This document shows, one piece after another, positions 55,129 through 63,179 of a DNA stretch of 64,000 nt. Each line of letters begins with the position of its first letter. Positions within the stretch are counted from its first letter, which is position 1. Below the pieces are notes generated by a model. It had not been told where the DNA came from and did no database searches. It saw only the letters and a program-made list of their open reading frames with translations. The DNA is from Pedobacter puniceum (GTDB taxonomy: Bacteria > Bacteroidota > Bacteroidia > Sphingobacteriales > Sphingobacteriaceae). The position numbers and the translations under genes were made by a program. The stretch is from positions 186,001 to 250,000 of the forward strand of contig NZ_WKJI01000003.1 of assembly GCF_009674685.1 (NCBI RefSeq). Reading direction: 5' to 3'.

Positions 55129-55680
55129 TTATTTAAAATATTTTCTAAGCTCCATAATACCCATTCTAAGTCGGGTTTTAACGGTACCCAAAGGAATTTC
55201 TAATTCATTTGAAACTTCTACGTGAGTATATCCCTGGAAGTAAACTAATTCAACAATCTTTTTTTGTTCTGGCTTAAGTTTCTCTACCAAATCTTTCACA
55301 CCTAATAGCTCGGGCCTGTATGTTGTATTCCTTTGCTCGTCTATAGCATTTACGTGGTTTTCAATATCTTGGTTTTTAGAATGATTTCTAAAATCTTTAG
55401 ATCTTAGTTTATCAATAGCTAAATTCCTAGCAACATTTACCATCCATGTAAATAATCGGCCTTTAGTGGCATCATATTGGTGAATAGAATTCCAGATTTT
55501 TACTAAAGTTTCTTGTAAAACATCCTCGGCAATTTCTCTATCGGCAACTATTTTAAATATAACACCAAGCAAAGAAGCAGAGTACATATCATACAAGGCT
55601 TCTGCACCTATTGCTTTGCGTTGCTGTAGGGCTTCTATCAATACTGGTTCTTCCAGAGTTATTTTTTTAGTCTTAATCAA
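55129..55680 (-). CDS. ECF RNA polymerase sigma factor, SigK-like
   Basis: A 183-residue ECF sigma factor. Region 2 contains LYDMYSASLLGVIFKIV, then DREIAEDVLQETLVKIWNSI and FTWMVNVARNLAIDKLRS. Region 4 contains LKPEQKKIVELVYFQGYTHVEVSNELEIPLGTVKTRLRMG. The best start is TTG 55680; a stop codon lies in frame upstream and the next ATG would remove region 2. The partner anti-sigma gene begins on the next base. The pair follows lipA by 24 bp on the same strand. Confidence 0.93.
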   Translation of the reverse strand: MIKTKKITLEEPVLIEALQQRKAIGAEALYDMYSASLLGVIFKIVADREIAEDVLQETLVKIWNSIHQYDATKGRLFTWMVNVARNLAIDKLRSKDFRNHSKNQDIENHVNAIDEQRNTTYRPELLGVKDLVEKLKPEQKKIVELVYFQGYTHVEVSNELEIPLGTVKTRLRMGIMELRKYFK

Positions 55681-55704
55681 TTTACCTAAGGTAGCGATGA
55701 ATTT

Positions 55705-56583
55705 TTACAAATCAAACAAGTGTTTTTCTGCATGGTAAGATGATCTTACCAATGGTCCACTTTCAACATATTTAAAACCCATCTCCATACCAATTTGTTT
55801 GTATTTTAGGAATTGATCTGGATGAATCCAATCTACAACCGGATGATGATTTTTGGTAGGCTGTAAGTATTGCCCTATTGTAACTACATGTACACCATTA
55901 GCTTTTAAATCGCTCAATGTCTCAATTACATCTTCTTCTTTCTCTCCCAAACCAAGCATAATGCCTGATTTAGTTCTTAAACCAAAATCAGAGATACGTT
56001 TTAAGCACTCCATACTACGGTCGTACTTAGCTTGTATTCTTACTTCTTTGGTTAGCCTTCTTACGGTTTCTATGTTATGAGAAATGATTTCAGGTTTTTC
56101 TTCGCAAACTCTGTAAAGATTATCCCAAATACCTTTAAAATCTGGAATTAAGGTTTCCATAGTTGTTTGCGGACTTTCTCTTCTGATAGCCTTAATGGTT
56201 TCTGCCCAAATAATAGAGCCTCCATCTTTTAAATCATCTCTATCAACAGAAGTGATAACGGCATGCTTAACGTTCATCAGTTTAATAGAGTTGGCTACGC
56301 GGTTAGGTTCATCTGTATCAACAGCTAAAGGTCTTCCTGTTGCAACTGCACAAAAAGAACAAGAACGGGTACAAATGTTACCTAAAATCATGAAAGTAGC
56401 AGTACCAGCACCCCAACACTCGCCCATATTTGGACAGTTACCACTTTCGCAAATGGTGTGTAGTTTATGCTCGTCTACTAAGCCTCTCACATGAGCATAC
56501 TCTTTTCCAACAGGAAGCTTCACTCTTAACCAATCTGGTTTTCGTTGTACTTGATTTGCAGGTATTACTGGTAACTCTATCAT
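55705..56583 (-). CDS. lipA: Lipoyl synthase
   Basis: A 292-residue radical SAM enzyme that inserts two sulfurs into octanoyl chains to make lipoyl groups on 2-oxoacid dehydrogenases and the glycine cleavage H protein. The auxiliary cluster cysteines are in [12 protein letters not shown] and the radical SAM cysteines in CTRSCSFC. The C-terminal [11 protein letters not shown] carries the conserved serine ligand. LipB is not adjacent. It is upstream of the sigma gene and divergent from osmC. Confidence 0.97.
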   Translation of the reverse strand: MIELPVIPANQVQRKPDWLRVKLPVGKEYAHVRGLVDEHKLHTICESGNCPNMGECWGAGTATFMILGNICTRSCSFCAVATGRPLAVDTDEPNRVANSIKLMNVKHAVITSVDRDDLKDGGSIIWAETIKAIRRESPQTTMETLIPDFKGIWDNLYRVCEEKPEIISHNIETVRRLTKEVRIQAKYDRSMECLKRISDFGLRTKSGIMLGLGEKEEDVIETLSDLKANGVHVVTIGQYLQPTKNHHPVVDWIHPDQFLKYKQIGMEMGFKYVESGPLVRSSYHAEKHLFDL

Positions 56584-56745
56584 AACAACAAAAATACATA
56601 TAGTTTAATTAAAAGTTGTGTTGATATTCTGTAATTTATTTAAAGAAACGGTGCTAAAATTGTAAAATAATCATAGTAAAAAACAGTATTATTGTTTTTA
56701 AAGCGCCTAGTCGCTTTTATATTAAAATGATATTAAATTTTATTT

Positions 56746-57153
56746 ATGGCAACCACAAAAATTATTTATAACGGTTCTTTAAGAACTACATCAATACACT
56801 TACAATCAGGTAAAGAAATTATAACGGATGCACCTGTAGATAATAATGGTAAAGGAGAGGCTTTTTCTCCAACAGATTTGCTAGCTACTTCTTTTGGTAA
56901 TTGTATGATGACGATTATGGGAATAGCAGCAAATATCCATGGCATTGATTTAACAGGCTTAAGCGCCGAGGTTACCAAAGTAATGGCTGCAGAGCCAAGA
57001 AGAGTTTCAGAAATTCATGTGAATTTTGATTTTCCTTTAAAAAATCTATATAGTGATAAAGATAAAAAGATATTAGAACATGTAGCTTTAACTTGTCCGG
57101 TGCATTATAGCTTACACCCTGATATTAAAAGGGAAGTTAAATTTAATTGGTAA
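56746..57153 (+). CDS. OsmC-family protein
   Basis: A 135-residue OsmC/Ohr-fold protein. FSPTDLLATSFGNCMMTIMG (about 45-64) holds the first reactive cysteine (C58) and CPVHYSLHPD (about 119-128) holds the second. Such thiol peroxidases reduce organic hydroperoxides. The family includes YhfA-like members that lack peroxidase activity, so the substrate is open. It stands alone between lipA and the YtxJ gene and ends at a strong terminator. Confidence 0.9.
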   Translation: MATTKIIYNGSLRTTSIHLQSGKEIITDAPVDNNGKGEAFSPTDLLATSFGNCMMTIMGIAANIHGIDLTGLSAEVTKVMAAEPRRVSEIHVNFDFPLKNLYSDKDKKILEHVALTCPVHYSLHPDIKREVKFNW

Positions 57154-57165
57154 GAGAGGGCTAAG

Positions 57166-57198
57166 CAAAAGAGGAATACTTTCAGTATTCCTCTTTTG
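57166..57198. terminator. Bidirectional terminator between osmC and the ytxJ gene
   Basis: A perfect 15-bp stem (57166-57180 with 57184-57198) with a 3-base loop lies exactly between two convergent stop codons; the right arm abuts the ytxJ stop. Outer A and T runs serve both directions. Confidence 0.92.
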
Positions 57199-57525
57199 TT
57201 ATATCATTTCAATAACTTCTTCCAAGTTGATTTCTCCATGAGATTGATCTAAAATACATTCTCCGTTTTGGATAAGTAGTAATTGAGGAGACTCATGATG
57301 AACTTGAAATAAATCTGCAATTTGGTTAGAGATAATTCTGTAGTTTAAAAGATCAAGATAGTAGCAAGATAAGTTTTCCGGAACAATATCTCCATCCATA
57401 TCTAGTCTTTTTTTAGCCATCATACTGATGGAGCATCTGGTACTATGCTTGAAAATAATGCTATTTCCTTGTTTATTTTTAATATCGTTTAATTGTTCTT
57501 CGCTCTCTAAATTAATCCAGTTCAT
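57199..57525 (-). CDS. ytxJ: YtxJ-type bacillithiol redox protein (monothiol bacilliredoxin)
   Basis: A 108-residue thioredoxin-fold protein. The reactive cysteine is in HSTRCSISMMA, the TCPIS-type motif of the YtxJ/BrxC family with Arg in place of Thr before the cysteine. ESPQLLLIQNGECI and the cis-proline (SPQ) follow. Such proteins remove bacillithiol from mixed disulfides. bshA at 43.4 kb would make that thiol. It overlaps the LolA-like gene by 4 bp (ATGA). Confidence 0.87.
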   Translation of the reverse strand: MNWINLESEEQLNDIKNKQGNSIIFKHSTRCSISMMAKKRLDMDGDIVPENLSCYYLDLLNYRIISNQIADLFQVHHESPQLLLIQNGECILDQSHGEINLEEVIEMI

Positions 57526-58253
57526 GGTTTTGTAAATATATGTTTATCAACTTTCTGCAAAACTTTTGTGTTTGGAAAAGAAATAGTTGAAGTATTGTTA
57601 CTGTTTGTTTTACTGGTAGATAATTTAACTCCGTTACCAATTTCTACATAAGGAGACCAATTAGAAATACTAAAGTTTTTTTGATTCTGTAATAAATACT
57701 TCCACTTTTTTATTTCCCCGTTTGCAGGGTTAATATAAAGCCAATATTGGTCGCCTGGCGTTAAACCTACCTTATCAAAGTTTAAATTTAATACCTGGTA
57801 TTCTTTGCCATCTATAGTTTCATTTGCCACTAGAGTGGTATTTACACCAGGGTCTTCAACTTTAAACGGTACCAATAGCCAATAAGTATCATTGATATAA
57901 GAAGCATAAGCTTTTTTTACTGCAACTTCATTTAAAGAGTCGCTTAGAGGTATGTCATTTTCGTAAGCTTTGCCTTTTTTGGTATTAACATTAAATAGGG
58001 TTACTAGCTTTTTACTATTAGTAGTTTGTTCAAACCTATAGTTGCCAGTGTATCGGTCCCATAAATGGTTTCTCGATGTTGCGATTTTATCATTTCGTTT
58101 AACTTCAAAAGTAAATTGGATATATCTACTCTTCTCAAAGTTCTGTTTACCGCCAACGGCAGTCCAAATTTTATCAATCACGGCATTTTTATCTTGTGCT
58201 ATGGCAGTTAAGCACAAGGCAATAAATAGACATGAAAAAAATAATTTTTTCAT
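57522..58253 (-). CDS. Exported LolA-like/DUF6503-type protein of unknown function
   Basis: A 243-residue exported protein with signal peptide MKKLFFSCLFIALCLTAIAQ. The body is beta-rich and resembles the outer-membrane lipoprotein-sorting fold: AVGGKQNFEKSRYIQFTFEV, HLWDRYTGNYRFEQTT, YQVLNLNFDKVGLTPGDQYWLYINPANGEIKKWKY. There is no lipobox. Lipid or lipoprotein binding in the periplasm is possible, but this is inference from fold. The next gene on the strand, ytxJ, overlaps by ATGA; a 39-residue lipoprotein gene lies upstream. Confidence 0.75.
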   Translation of the reverse strand: MKKLFFSCLFIALCLTAIAQDKNAVIDKIWTAVGGKQNFEKSRYIQFTFEVKRNDKIATSRNHLWDRYTGNYRFEQTTNSKKLVTLFNVNTKKGKAYENDIPLSDSLNEVAVKKAYASYINDTYWLLVPFKVEDPGVNTTLVANETIDGKEYQVLNLNFDKVGLTPGDQYWLYINPANGEIKKWKYLLQNQKNFSISNWSPYVEIGNGVKLSTSKTNSNNTSTISFPNTKVLQKVDKHIFTKP

Positions 58254-58276
58254 ATAAAATTTTAAAGGATTAAAGA

Positions 58277-58396
58277 TTATCTTCTTCCTCTAGCTTGAGG
58301 ATAAGAACTATAAGCTGGGCAAAGTTTAGAAGAGCAAGACTCTAAAATGGTCATACTTGCAATTAAAACTAATGCTATAAAGATTAATTTCTTCAT
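58277..58396 (-). CDS. Short lipoprotein of 39 residues
   Basis: ATG 58396 opens a 39-residue frame ending at TAA 58277. It reads MKKLIFIALVLIASMTILES and then a lipobox cysteine (LESC, C21), followed by SSKLCPAYSSYPQARGRR. The charged start, hydrophobic core and lipobox make a real short lipoprotein likely. The tail has one more cysteine and an arginine-rich end. It sits in the 186-bp gap between ribH and the LolA-like gene, which is otherwise empty. Function unknown. Confidence 0.7.
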   Translation of the reverse strand: MKKLIFIALVLIASMTILESCSSKLCPAYSSYPQARGRR

Positions 58397-58439
58397 TGAT
58401 AAATCTATAAGTATATAAATTTGTGTAAAGCTAATATAT

Positions 58440-58931
58440 TTATTTTAAACTATTTGCCATATCTGCAATTTTTATTGCCGTGATAGCGGCCTCATCGCCT
58501 TTGTTGCCATGTTTGCCTCCGGCTCTATCTAATGCTTGTTCTTGATTATCTGTTGTTAAAACGCCAAAAATAACGGGTTTTGTGTGTTTGATACCTACTT
58601 GTGCAATTCCATTAGCCACGGCATTACAAATAAAATCAAAATGGCGTGTCTCTCCTTGTATCACACATCCCAAACAAATTACTGCGTCTAATTGCTGTTT
58701 ACTTAGTAAAATATCTGCTCCAGCTATAAGTTCGTAACTTCCTGCAACTTCTACAGATATAATATTATCTTCTTCTGCACCATATTTAATTAAAGAGTCA
58801 TAAGCTCCTTGATATAATTTTCCTGTTACCTCTGCATTCCATGCTGCTACTACGATACCGAAACGAAAAGGTTTTGCAGATGGTACTGTTGTATGCGAAA
58901 AATCTGATAAATTTTTTAAGTTAGTTGCCAT
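58440..58931 (-). CDS. ribH: 6,7-dimethyl-8-ribityllumazine synthase
   Basis: A 163-residue RibH that condenses 5-amino-6-ribitylaminouracil with 3,4-dihydroxybutanone 4-phosphate in riboflavin synthesis. I choose ATG 58931 (MATNLKNLSDF) over the in-frame TTG at 58940. AAWNAEVTGKLYQGAYDSL, GCVIQGETRHFDFICNAV and the catalytic histidine within GETRHFDF are as in the family, as are GVLTTDNQEQALDRAGG and NKGDEAA. It is a cytosolic oligomer. The upstream TPR gene ends in a terminator 23 bp before it. Confidence 0.95.
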   Translation of the reverse strand: MATNLKNLSDFSHTTVPSAKPFRFGIVVAAWNAEVTGKLYQGAYDSLIKYGAEEDNIISVEVAGSYELIAGADILLSKQQLDAVICLGCVIQGETRHFDFICNAVANGIAQVGIKHTKPVIFGVLTTDNQEQALDRAGGKHGNKGDEAAITAIKIADMANSLK

Positions 58932-58940
58932 AATGTCCAA

Positions 58941-58968
58941 AAAAAAAGGTTAGCCTTTTAGCTAACCT
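58941..58968 (-). terminator. Intrinsic terminator after the TPR gene
   Basis: AGGTTAGC (58947-58954) pairs with 58961-58968 around a 6-base loop, and the reverse strand continues with a T-run (forward A-run 58941-58947). It lies 22 bp beyond the TPR stop, just ahead of ribH. Confidence 0.88.
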
Positions 58969-58990
58969 GATAAAAGTTTCTTTTATAAAA

Positions 58991-59662
58991 TTATTTTCCT
59001 TCAACTCTAGCTATGTACATGTCAATGTTAAACGCTACAGTACTCTCAGGGAAATCGGTTTTAATTTTAGTGTATGTTTCAAAAGCAGATTTATAATCTT
59101 TTTGCTCCTCATAAACTAAACCTAACTTTTTAAGGTAGATTGGAGCAGCAAATTGGTTATTACCTTTAGAAATTGCTTTATTATAATAAGTAATTGCTTT
59201 GTCGTATTGCTTTAGTTCTACAAAAGCATCAGCAGCGCCACCTAATGCTAAAGGAGCAATAACTTCATCAGAGCCGCTATAGTTTGTTAAGTTATCTGCC
59301 GCTTTCTGAAACTCACCCTTATTTAGATACGCTATTCCTAAATAGTAATAAGCTAAGTTAGCTGATTTTGTATTATCGTAATCTTCTATGATTTTTTCAA
59401 AGCCAGGGAAATTTCCGTCGCCTTTTATAGCCTTATCCCAGTCTTTTTGTTCCCAATACTGCTGTGCTTTGTACATTTGGTTTAAAGCATCAGTTTCTCT
59501 TGGAGCCAAATAAAACTTTTGATAAGCAAAAAATAATAATATTAATCCTACTACGGCACCACCTATAATAAGGAGACTTTTACGGTTTTCTTGAATGAAG
59601 CTTCCTGTTTTACCTAAAGAACCTACTACTTCTGGTGTACTATCAATCTGTGTGTTCGACAT
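58991..59662 (-). CDS. Tetratricopeptide-repeat membrane protein
   Basis: A 223-residue protein. ATG 59662 (MSNTQIDSTPE) is preferred; the frame extends 17 codons upstream, but only into the promoter. A single membrane helix (about 29-47, SLLIIGGAVVGLILLFFAY) follows a short cytosolic tail. Residues about 65-220 are helical TPR-like repeats (SANLAYYYLGIAYLNKGEFQ, LGGAADAFVELKQYDKAITYYNKAI, KLGLVYEEQKDYKSAFETY). This architecture is that of YfgM-like proteins linked to the Sec translocon and periplasmic chaperones, so a role in protein export is likely. Confidence 0.88.
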   Translation of the reverse strand: MSNTQIDSTPEVVGSLGKTGSFIQENRKSLLIIGGAVVGLILLFFAYQKFYLAPRETDALNQMYKAQQYWEQKDWDKAIKGDGNFPGFEKIIEDYDNTKSANLAYYYLGIAYLNKGEFQKAADNLTNYSGSDEVIAPLALGGAADAFVELKQYDKAITYYNKAISKGNNQFAAPIYLKKLGLVYEEQKDYKSAFETYTKIKTDFPESTVAFNIDMYIARVEGK

Positions 59663-59683
59663 TTTGGGTTTTATTAAAGATTG

Positions 59684-59713
59684 CAAAAATAGTGTTTTCG
59701 TTAAAAACAACAA
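59684..59713 (-). promoter_or_regulatory. Probable promoter of the TPR gene
   Basis: On the reverse strand TATTTTTG (59691 to 59684) fits the -7 element and TTGTTG (59713 to 59708) supplies a -33 TTG with 16-19 bases between. It is 22 bases before the chosen ATG. Confidence 0.5.
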
Positions 59714-59841
59714 CTCTTATATTTAAATAATTACGATATAATTTACTAATATTCAATTACTATACTTTAAATGGAATTTTTGCCGATAAATAATTTGGTA
59801 AGAATACAGTTAAGAAGCCTTAGAAAGTTAACTTTGTTAAT

Positions 59842-60951
59842 ATGTATTTGAAAAATCTTTCACTTGTAAATTTTAAAAACTATGACGAAGCAGAGCTAGT
59901 TTTCTCTGATGGGGCAAACGCTTTTACTGGTGATAATGGTGCAGGTAAAACAAATTTATTAGATGCAATACATTATTTGTCTTTATGTAAAAGTTATTTT
60001 AACCCAATTGATAGTCAGCAAATTAAACAAGATAGAGACTTGTTTATGATACAAGGAAAATTTGACAAGGATAATCAAGAGGAGTTTATTGCTTGTGGTG
60101 TAAAGAAAAATCAAAAAAAGCAGTTTAAAAGAAATAAAAAGGAATATACAAGGTTGGCAGACCATATTGGTTTGTTTCCTTTGGTGATGATTTCTCCAAA
60201 TGATATTAGTTTAATTTTAGATGGGAGTGAGGAGCGTAGGAAATTTATAGATAATGTCATATCTCAAACAGATAATCATTATTTAGATGAACTTATTATT
60301 TATAATAAAAGCTTATTAAACAGAAATGCTTTACTAAAAAGAATTGCAGAAACAGGAAGGTATGATCCAACTTTGCTAGAAATTTTTGATGAGCAGTTGG
60401 TAAATTCTGGAATGAAGATTTTTGAGAAAAGAAAGCAGTTCATGGAGTCTTTTACCAGCATTTTTAATGAACATTATCAATATTTAAGTGATGATGCTGA
60501 ACAAGTAACATTAACTTACGACTCTATGTTGTTAAATGGCGATTTTGATGCTTTATTAAAGAGTGCAGCAGAAAAGGATAAAATCTTACAAAGAACTACT
60601 GTAGGTATCCATAAAGACGAACTGCAATTTGCTATACACGGTATGCCACTTAAGAAATTTGGTTCACAAGGGCAACAAAAATCTTTCTTGATAGCATTAA
60701 AATTGGCGAAATATAGTTTCCTTAATCAGCAAAAAGGTTATAAGCCCTTATTATTATTGGATGATATTTTTGATAAGTTAGACGATAAGAGAATAACCAA
60801 ATTAATGAAAATGGTTTCTGAAGACGATTTTGGACAAATTTTTATTACCGATACTAATCCCGAAAGGTTAAAAGCTATTTTCAATGCGATAAATGTTAAG
60901 CTTAATTTATTTACGATAGAAAATCAAATCATCCGTAATGAGCAGAACTAA
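59842..60951 (+). CDS. recF: DNA replication and repair protein RecF
   Basis: A 369-residue RecF, an SMC-like ATPase that loads RecA at gaps with RecO and RecR. Walker A is GDNGAGKTN (30-38), the signature is FGSQGQQKSFLIALKLAKY, and Walker B is PLLLLDDIFDKLDDKR. Length is normal. Its 3' end overlaps the dciA-like gene by 14 bp, the usual arrangement in this phylum. A TAACTTTG box at 59829-59836 may be its -7 element. Confidence 0.96.
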   Translation: MYLKNLSLVNFKNYDEAELVFSDGANAFTGDNGAGKTNLLDAIHYLSLCKSYFNPIDSQQIKQDRDLFMIQGKFDKDNQEEFIACGVKKNQKKQFKRNKKEYTRLADHIGLFPLVMISPNDISLILDGSEERRKFIDNVISQTDNHYLDELIIYNKSLLNRNALLKRIAETGRYDPTLLEIFDEQLVNSGMKIFEKRKQFMESFTSIFNEHYQYLSDDAEQVTLTYDSMLLNGDFDALLKSAAEKDKILQRTTVGIHKDELQFAIHGMPLKKFGSQGQQKSFLIALKLAKYSFLNQQKGYKPLLLLDDIFDKLDDKRITKLMKMVSEDDFGQIFITDTNPERLKAIFNAINVKLNLFTIENQIIRNEQN

Positions 60952-61228
60952 TGATAAAACATTAAAAGAGGCATTAGAACAAATGCTTAAAGCTTATCGC
61001 TTAAAAGGTAAATATGATGAAACTTTTGCTGTTTCTTCTTGGGAAGCGGTAGTAGGTAAGGCTGTAGCTAATAGAACTAAGGAAATTTATATCAGAGATA
61101 GGAAGCTTTTTGTTAGGATCGAGTCATCCGTTGTAAAGAATGAGTTGGTGATGATGCGCTCAAAAATTTTGGAGGGCCTTAATGAAAAAACAGGGGCTGA
61201 AGTGGTTACAGATATTGTTTTTTTATAA
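60938..61228 (+). CDS. DciA-like protein (DUF721)
   Basis: A 96-residue DUF721 protein related to DciA, which loads the replicative helicase in bacteria lacking DnaC. The conserved pattern is LKEALEQMLKAYRLKGKYDE, SSWEAVVGKAVANRTKEIYI and LFVRIESSVVKNELVMMRSKIL. It has the short form without the long C-terminal tail. It overlaps the recF end by 14 bp, so both are made from the same mRNA. Cytosolic, acting at replication initiation by family knowledge. Confidence 0.9.
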   Translation: MSRTNDKTLKEALEQMLKAYRLKGKYDETFAVSSWEAVVGKAVANRTKEIYIRDRKLFVRIESSVVKNELVMMRSKILEGLNEKTGAEVVTDIVFL

Positions 61229-61229
61229 G

Positions 61230-61403
61230 TTATCTTCTTTTATTGATAAAGAAAAATATCAAAGTGCTTAAAGAAGCAGTGAAAAGAGCTCTAGCTACAA
61301 ATACACTATTTAACTCCTCTTCAAATAATAGCATCCCTATTAAAGGCGAAACTATGAAGACTACAAAAAAGAATATGATGTATTTCTTTTCTAAAATTTG
61401 CAT
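61230..61403 (-). CDS. Small two-helix membrane protein
   Basis: A 57-residue frame beginning MQILEKKYIIFFFVVFIVSP with two probable membrane helices (about 8-27 and 31-52) and ending FFINKRR. I choose ATG 61403 rather than ATG 61436, because the latter overlaps the rplY terminator. It lies on the same strand as rplY, downstream of that terminator, and ends 1 bp from the dciA stop. No domain is recognised. It could be a real short membrane protein or chance hydrophobic sequence. Confidence 0.45.
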   Translation of the reverse strand: MQILEKKYIIFFFVVFIVSPLIGMLLFEEELNSVFVARALFTASLSTLIFFFINKRR

Positions 61404-61434
61404 ACTTAAAAGTCTATATATTTTCGCTATAAAC

Positions 61435-61462
61435 AAAAAAAGACTGCCAAATGACAGTCTTT
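61435..61462 (-). terminator. Intrinsic terminator after rplY
   Basis: AAAGACTG (61439-61446) pairs with 61455-61462 around an 8-base loop; on the reverse strand a T7 run follows (forward A-run 61435-61441). It is 21 bp beyond the rplY stop. Confidence 0.88.
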
Positions 61463-61482
61463 CTTTAATTCTTTAAAGCTAA

Positions 61483-62061
61483 TTATTTTTTGTTAGCCTC
61501 TTGCTCTGCTTGTCTTAAAGCTCTAGACATAATTACAGAAACGATAGTATCTTCACCAACATTGGTAATGGTATATCCTTCTGGTTTTAAATCACGAACA
61601 CGAGTAGATTTACCTACTTCTAAAGGCTCTAAAGAAACTTCAACGTATTGAGGCATATCTTTAGGTAAAGCATTAACTTTTAATTTACGTAACTTTTGAA
61701 CTAATTTACCACCCATTTTAACACCTGGAGAAGTACCAGTTAATTTAACAGGGATTTCCATAGTTACTTTTTTATCATCAAATAACTGTAAGAAATCTAC
61801 GTGTAAGATTTGTTCTGTTAATGGATGAAACTGAATTTCTTTTAAAATAGCTTTGATTTTTTTACCAGCAATTTCTAACTCAGCAAAGTTTACGTCTGGA
61901 GTGTAAACTAAATCTCTTAATGATGGTGCTTCAACAGCAAAGTGAATTTGCTCTTTTCCGCCGTATAATACAGCTGGCACTTTACCCGAGTAACGAAGCT
62001 CCTTAGCGTCGCGTTTCCCTACGTTCTCTCTTGGAGAACCGCTAATTGCGATTGATTTCAT
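61483..62061 (-). CDS. rplY: Ribosomal protein L25, Ctc (long) form
   Basis: A 192-residue L25/Ctc protein that binds 5S rRNA in the large subunit. The L25 domain (about 1-92) starts with GSPRENVGKRDAKELRYSG and VPAVLYGG. The C-terminal TL5/Ctc domain runs to about 180, with the GTSPGVKMGGKLVQKLRKL and VRDLKPEGYTI segments. The C-terminal tail is charged. It is 12 bp downstream of prs on the same strand, so the two form an operon, as is common. Confidence 0.96.
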   Translation of the reverse strand: MKSIAISGSPRENVGKRDAKELRYSGKVPAVLYGGKEQIHFAVEAPSLRDLVYTPDVNFAELEIAGKKIKAILKEIQFHPLTEQILHVDFLQLFDDKKVTMEIPVKLTGTSPGVKMGGKLVQKLRKLKVNALPKDMPQYVEVSLEPLEVGKSTRVRDLKPEGYTITNVGEDTIVSVIMSRALRQAEQEANKK

Positions 62062-62073
62062 GTTTGTTATATA

Positions 62074-63009
62074 TTAAATTTTAAAAAGTTCACTAATTGA
62101 TGCATGCTCATTTACGTTGGTGATAGCCTTCGCAAATAAGTCTGCAGTTGATAATACCTTAATTTTACTGCTCTCTTTTTTAACAGGGATAGTGTCTGTA
62201 ACAATAATTTCTGTTAAAGCCGAGTTTTCTATAGTTTCATATGCATTGCCAGATAATACAGCATGTGTACAAACGGCTCTTACACTTTTAGCGCCCTTTT
62301 CCATAATTAAAGCTGCTGCTTTAGATAAGGTACCGGCAGTGTCGCAAATGTCGTCAATTAAAACGATATCTTGGCCAGTTACATCGCCAATGATAGACAT
62401 TGATTCTATTTCGTTTGCTCTTTTTCTTCTCTTATCACAAATTACAACCTCAGCATTAAAGAATTTAGCAAATAAACGAGCTCTGTAGGAACCACCCATA
62501 TCTGGTGATGCAATGGTTAAATTCTCTAATCCTAAGCTTTTGATGTATGGAACAAAAATAACAGCTGCATCTAAGTGGTCTACCGGGATATCAAAAAATG
62601 CTTGTATTTGTGCTGCGTGTAAATCCATAGTCATTACACGGTGTGCGCCAGCAGCAGTTAATAAGTTGGCAACTAACTTAGCGCCTATAGCAACTCTGGG
62701 CTTATCTTTTCTATCTTGACGAGCGTAGCCAAAATAAGGGATAATCACGTTGATATAATGTGCTGATGCTCTTTTAGCAGCATCTATCATCATCAATAAT
62801 TCAAAAAGATTATCGTTAGGTTGGCAGGTAGATTGTACTAAGAAAACATCACAACCTCTAATAGATTCATCGAATGATGGTTGAATTTCACCATCTGAAA
62901 AACGAGATAGCTTAATATCTCCGAGTTCTTTTCCGTATGACTTAGCAATTTTATCAGCAAGAGTTCTTGTTGCAGATCCTGAGAAGAGTTTTACTGGATT
63001 AGAAGGCAT
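62074..63009 (-). CDS. prs: Ribose-phosphate pyrophosphokinase
   Basis: A 311-residue PRPP synthetase making PRPP from ribose 5-phosphate and ATP for nucleotide, histidine and NAD synthesis. FGYARQDRKDKPR binds ATP, VMTMDLHAAQIQAFFDIP holds the catalytic histidine, and DIVLIDDICDTAGTL is the PRPP-binding loop. Length and motif order are normal. It leads the prs-rplY operon and lies downstream of the tRNA-Gln terminator. Confidence 0.97.
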   Translation of the reverse strand: MPSNPVKLFSGSATRTLADKIAKSYGKELGDIKLSRFSDGEIQPSFDESIRGCDVFLVQSTCQPNDNLFELLMMIDAAKRASAHYINVIIPYFGYARQDRKDKPRVAIGAKLVANLLTAAGAHRVMTMDLHAAQIQAFFDIPVDHLDAAVIFVPYIKSLGLENLTIASPDMGGSYRARLFAKFFNAEVVICDKRRKRANEIESMSIIGDVTGQDIVLIDDICDTAGTLSKAAALIMEKGAKSVRAVCTHAVLSGNAYETIENSALTEIIVTDTIPVKKESSKIKVLSTADLFAKAITNVNEHASISELFKI

Positions 63010-63028
63010 GAGCTTTCGATTCGATTTT

Positions 63029-63065
63029 AAAAAAAATCAGATTGTGGCTTTCACAATCTGATTTT
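63029..63065 (-). terminator. Intrinsic terminator downstream of tRNA-Gln
   Basis: A perfect 14-bp stem (63033-63046 with 63052-63065) has a 5-base loop, and on the reverse strand it continues into a T-run (forward A-run 63029-63036). It ends the tRNA transcript 10 bases after the tRNA and before prs. Confidence 0.93.
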
Positions 63066-63074
63066 AATTTCTAG

Positions 63075-63145
63075 TTGCCCGACCAGGATTCGAACCTAGA
63101 CAAACGGTACCAAAAACCGTCGTACTACCATTATACTATCAGGCA
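63075..63145 (-). tRNA. tRNA-Gln, anticodon TTG
   Basis: The reverse strand folds into a 71-base tRNA. The 7-bp acceptor stem pairs TGCCTGA with TCGGGCA, with A as the discriminator base. The T-arm has GGTTCGAATCC. The anticodon stem ACGGT/ACCGT encloses TTTTGGT, placing TTG in the anticodon position, which reads CAA and CAG. CCA is not encoded. A promoter lies directly upstream and a terminator directly downstream, so it is a single-gene transcript. Confidence 0.97.
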
Positions 63146-63179
63146 ATCTCCAATTTCAAGTATTTCCCGAAATGGAATG

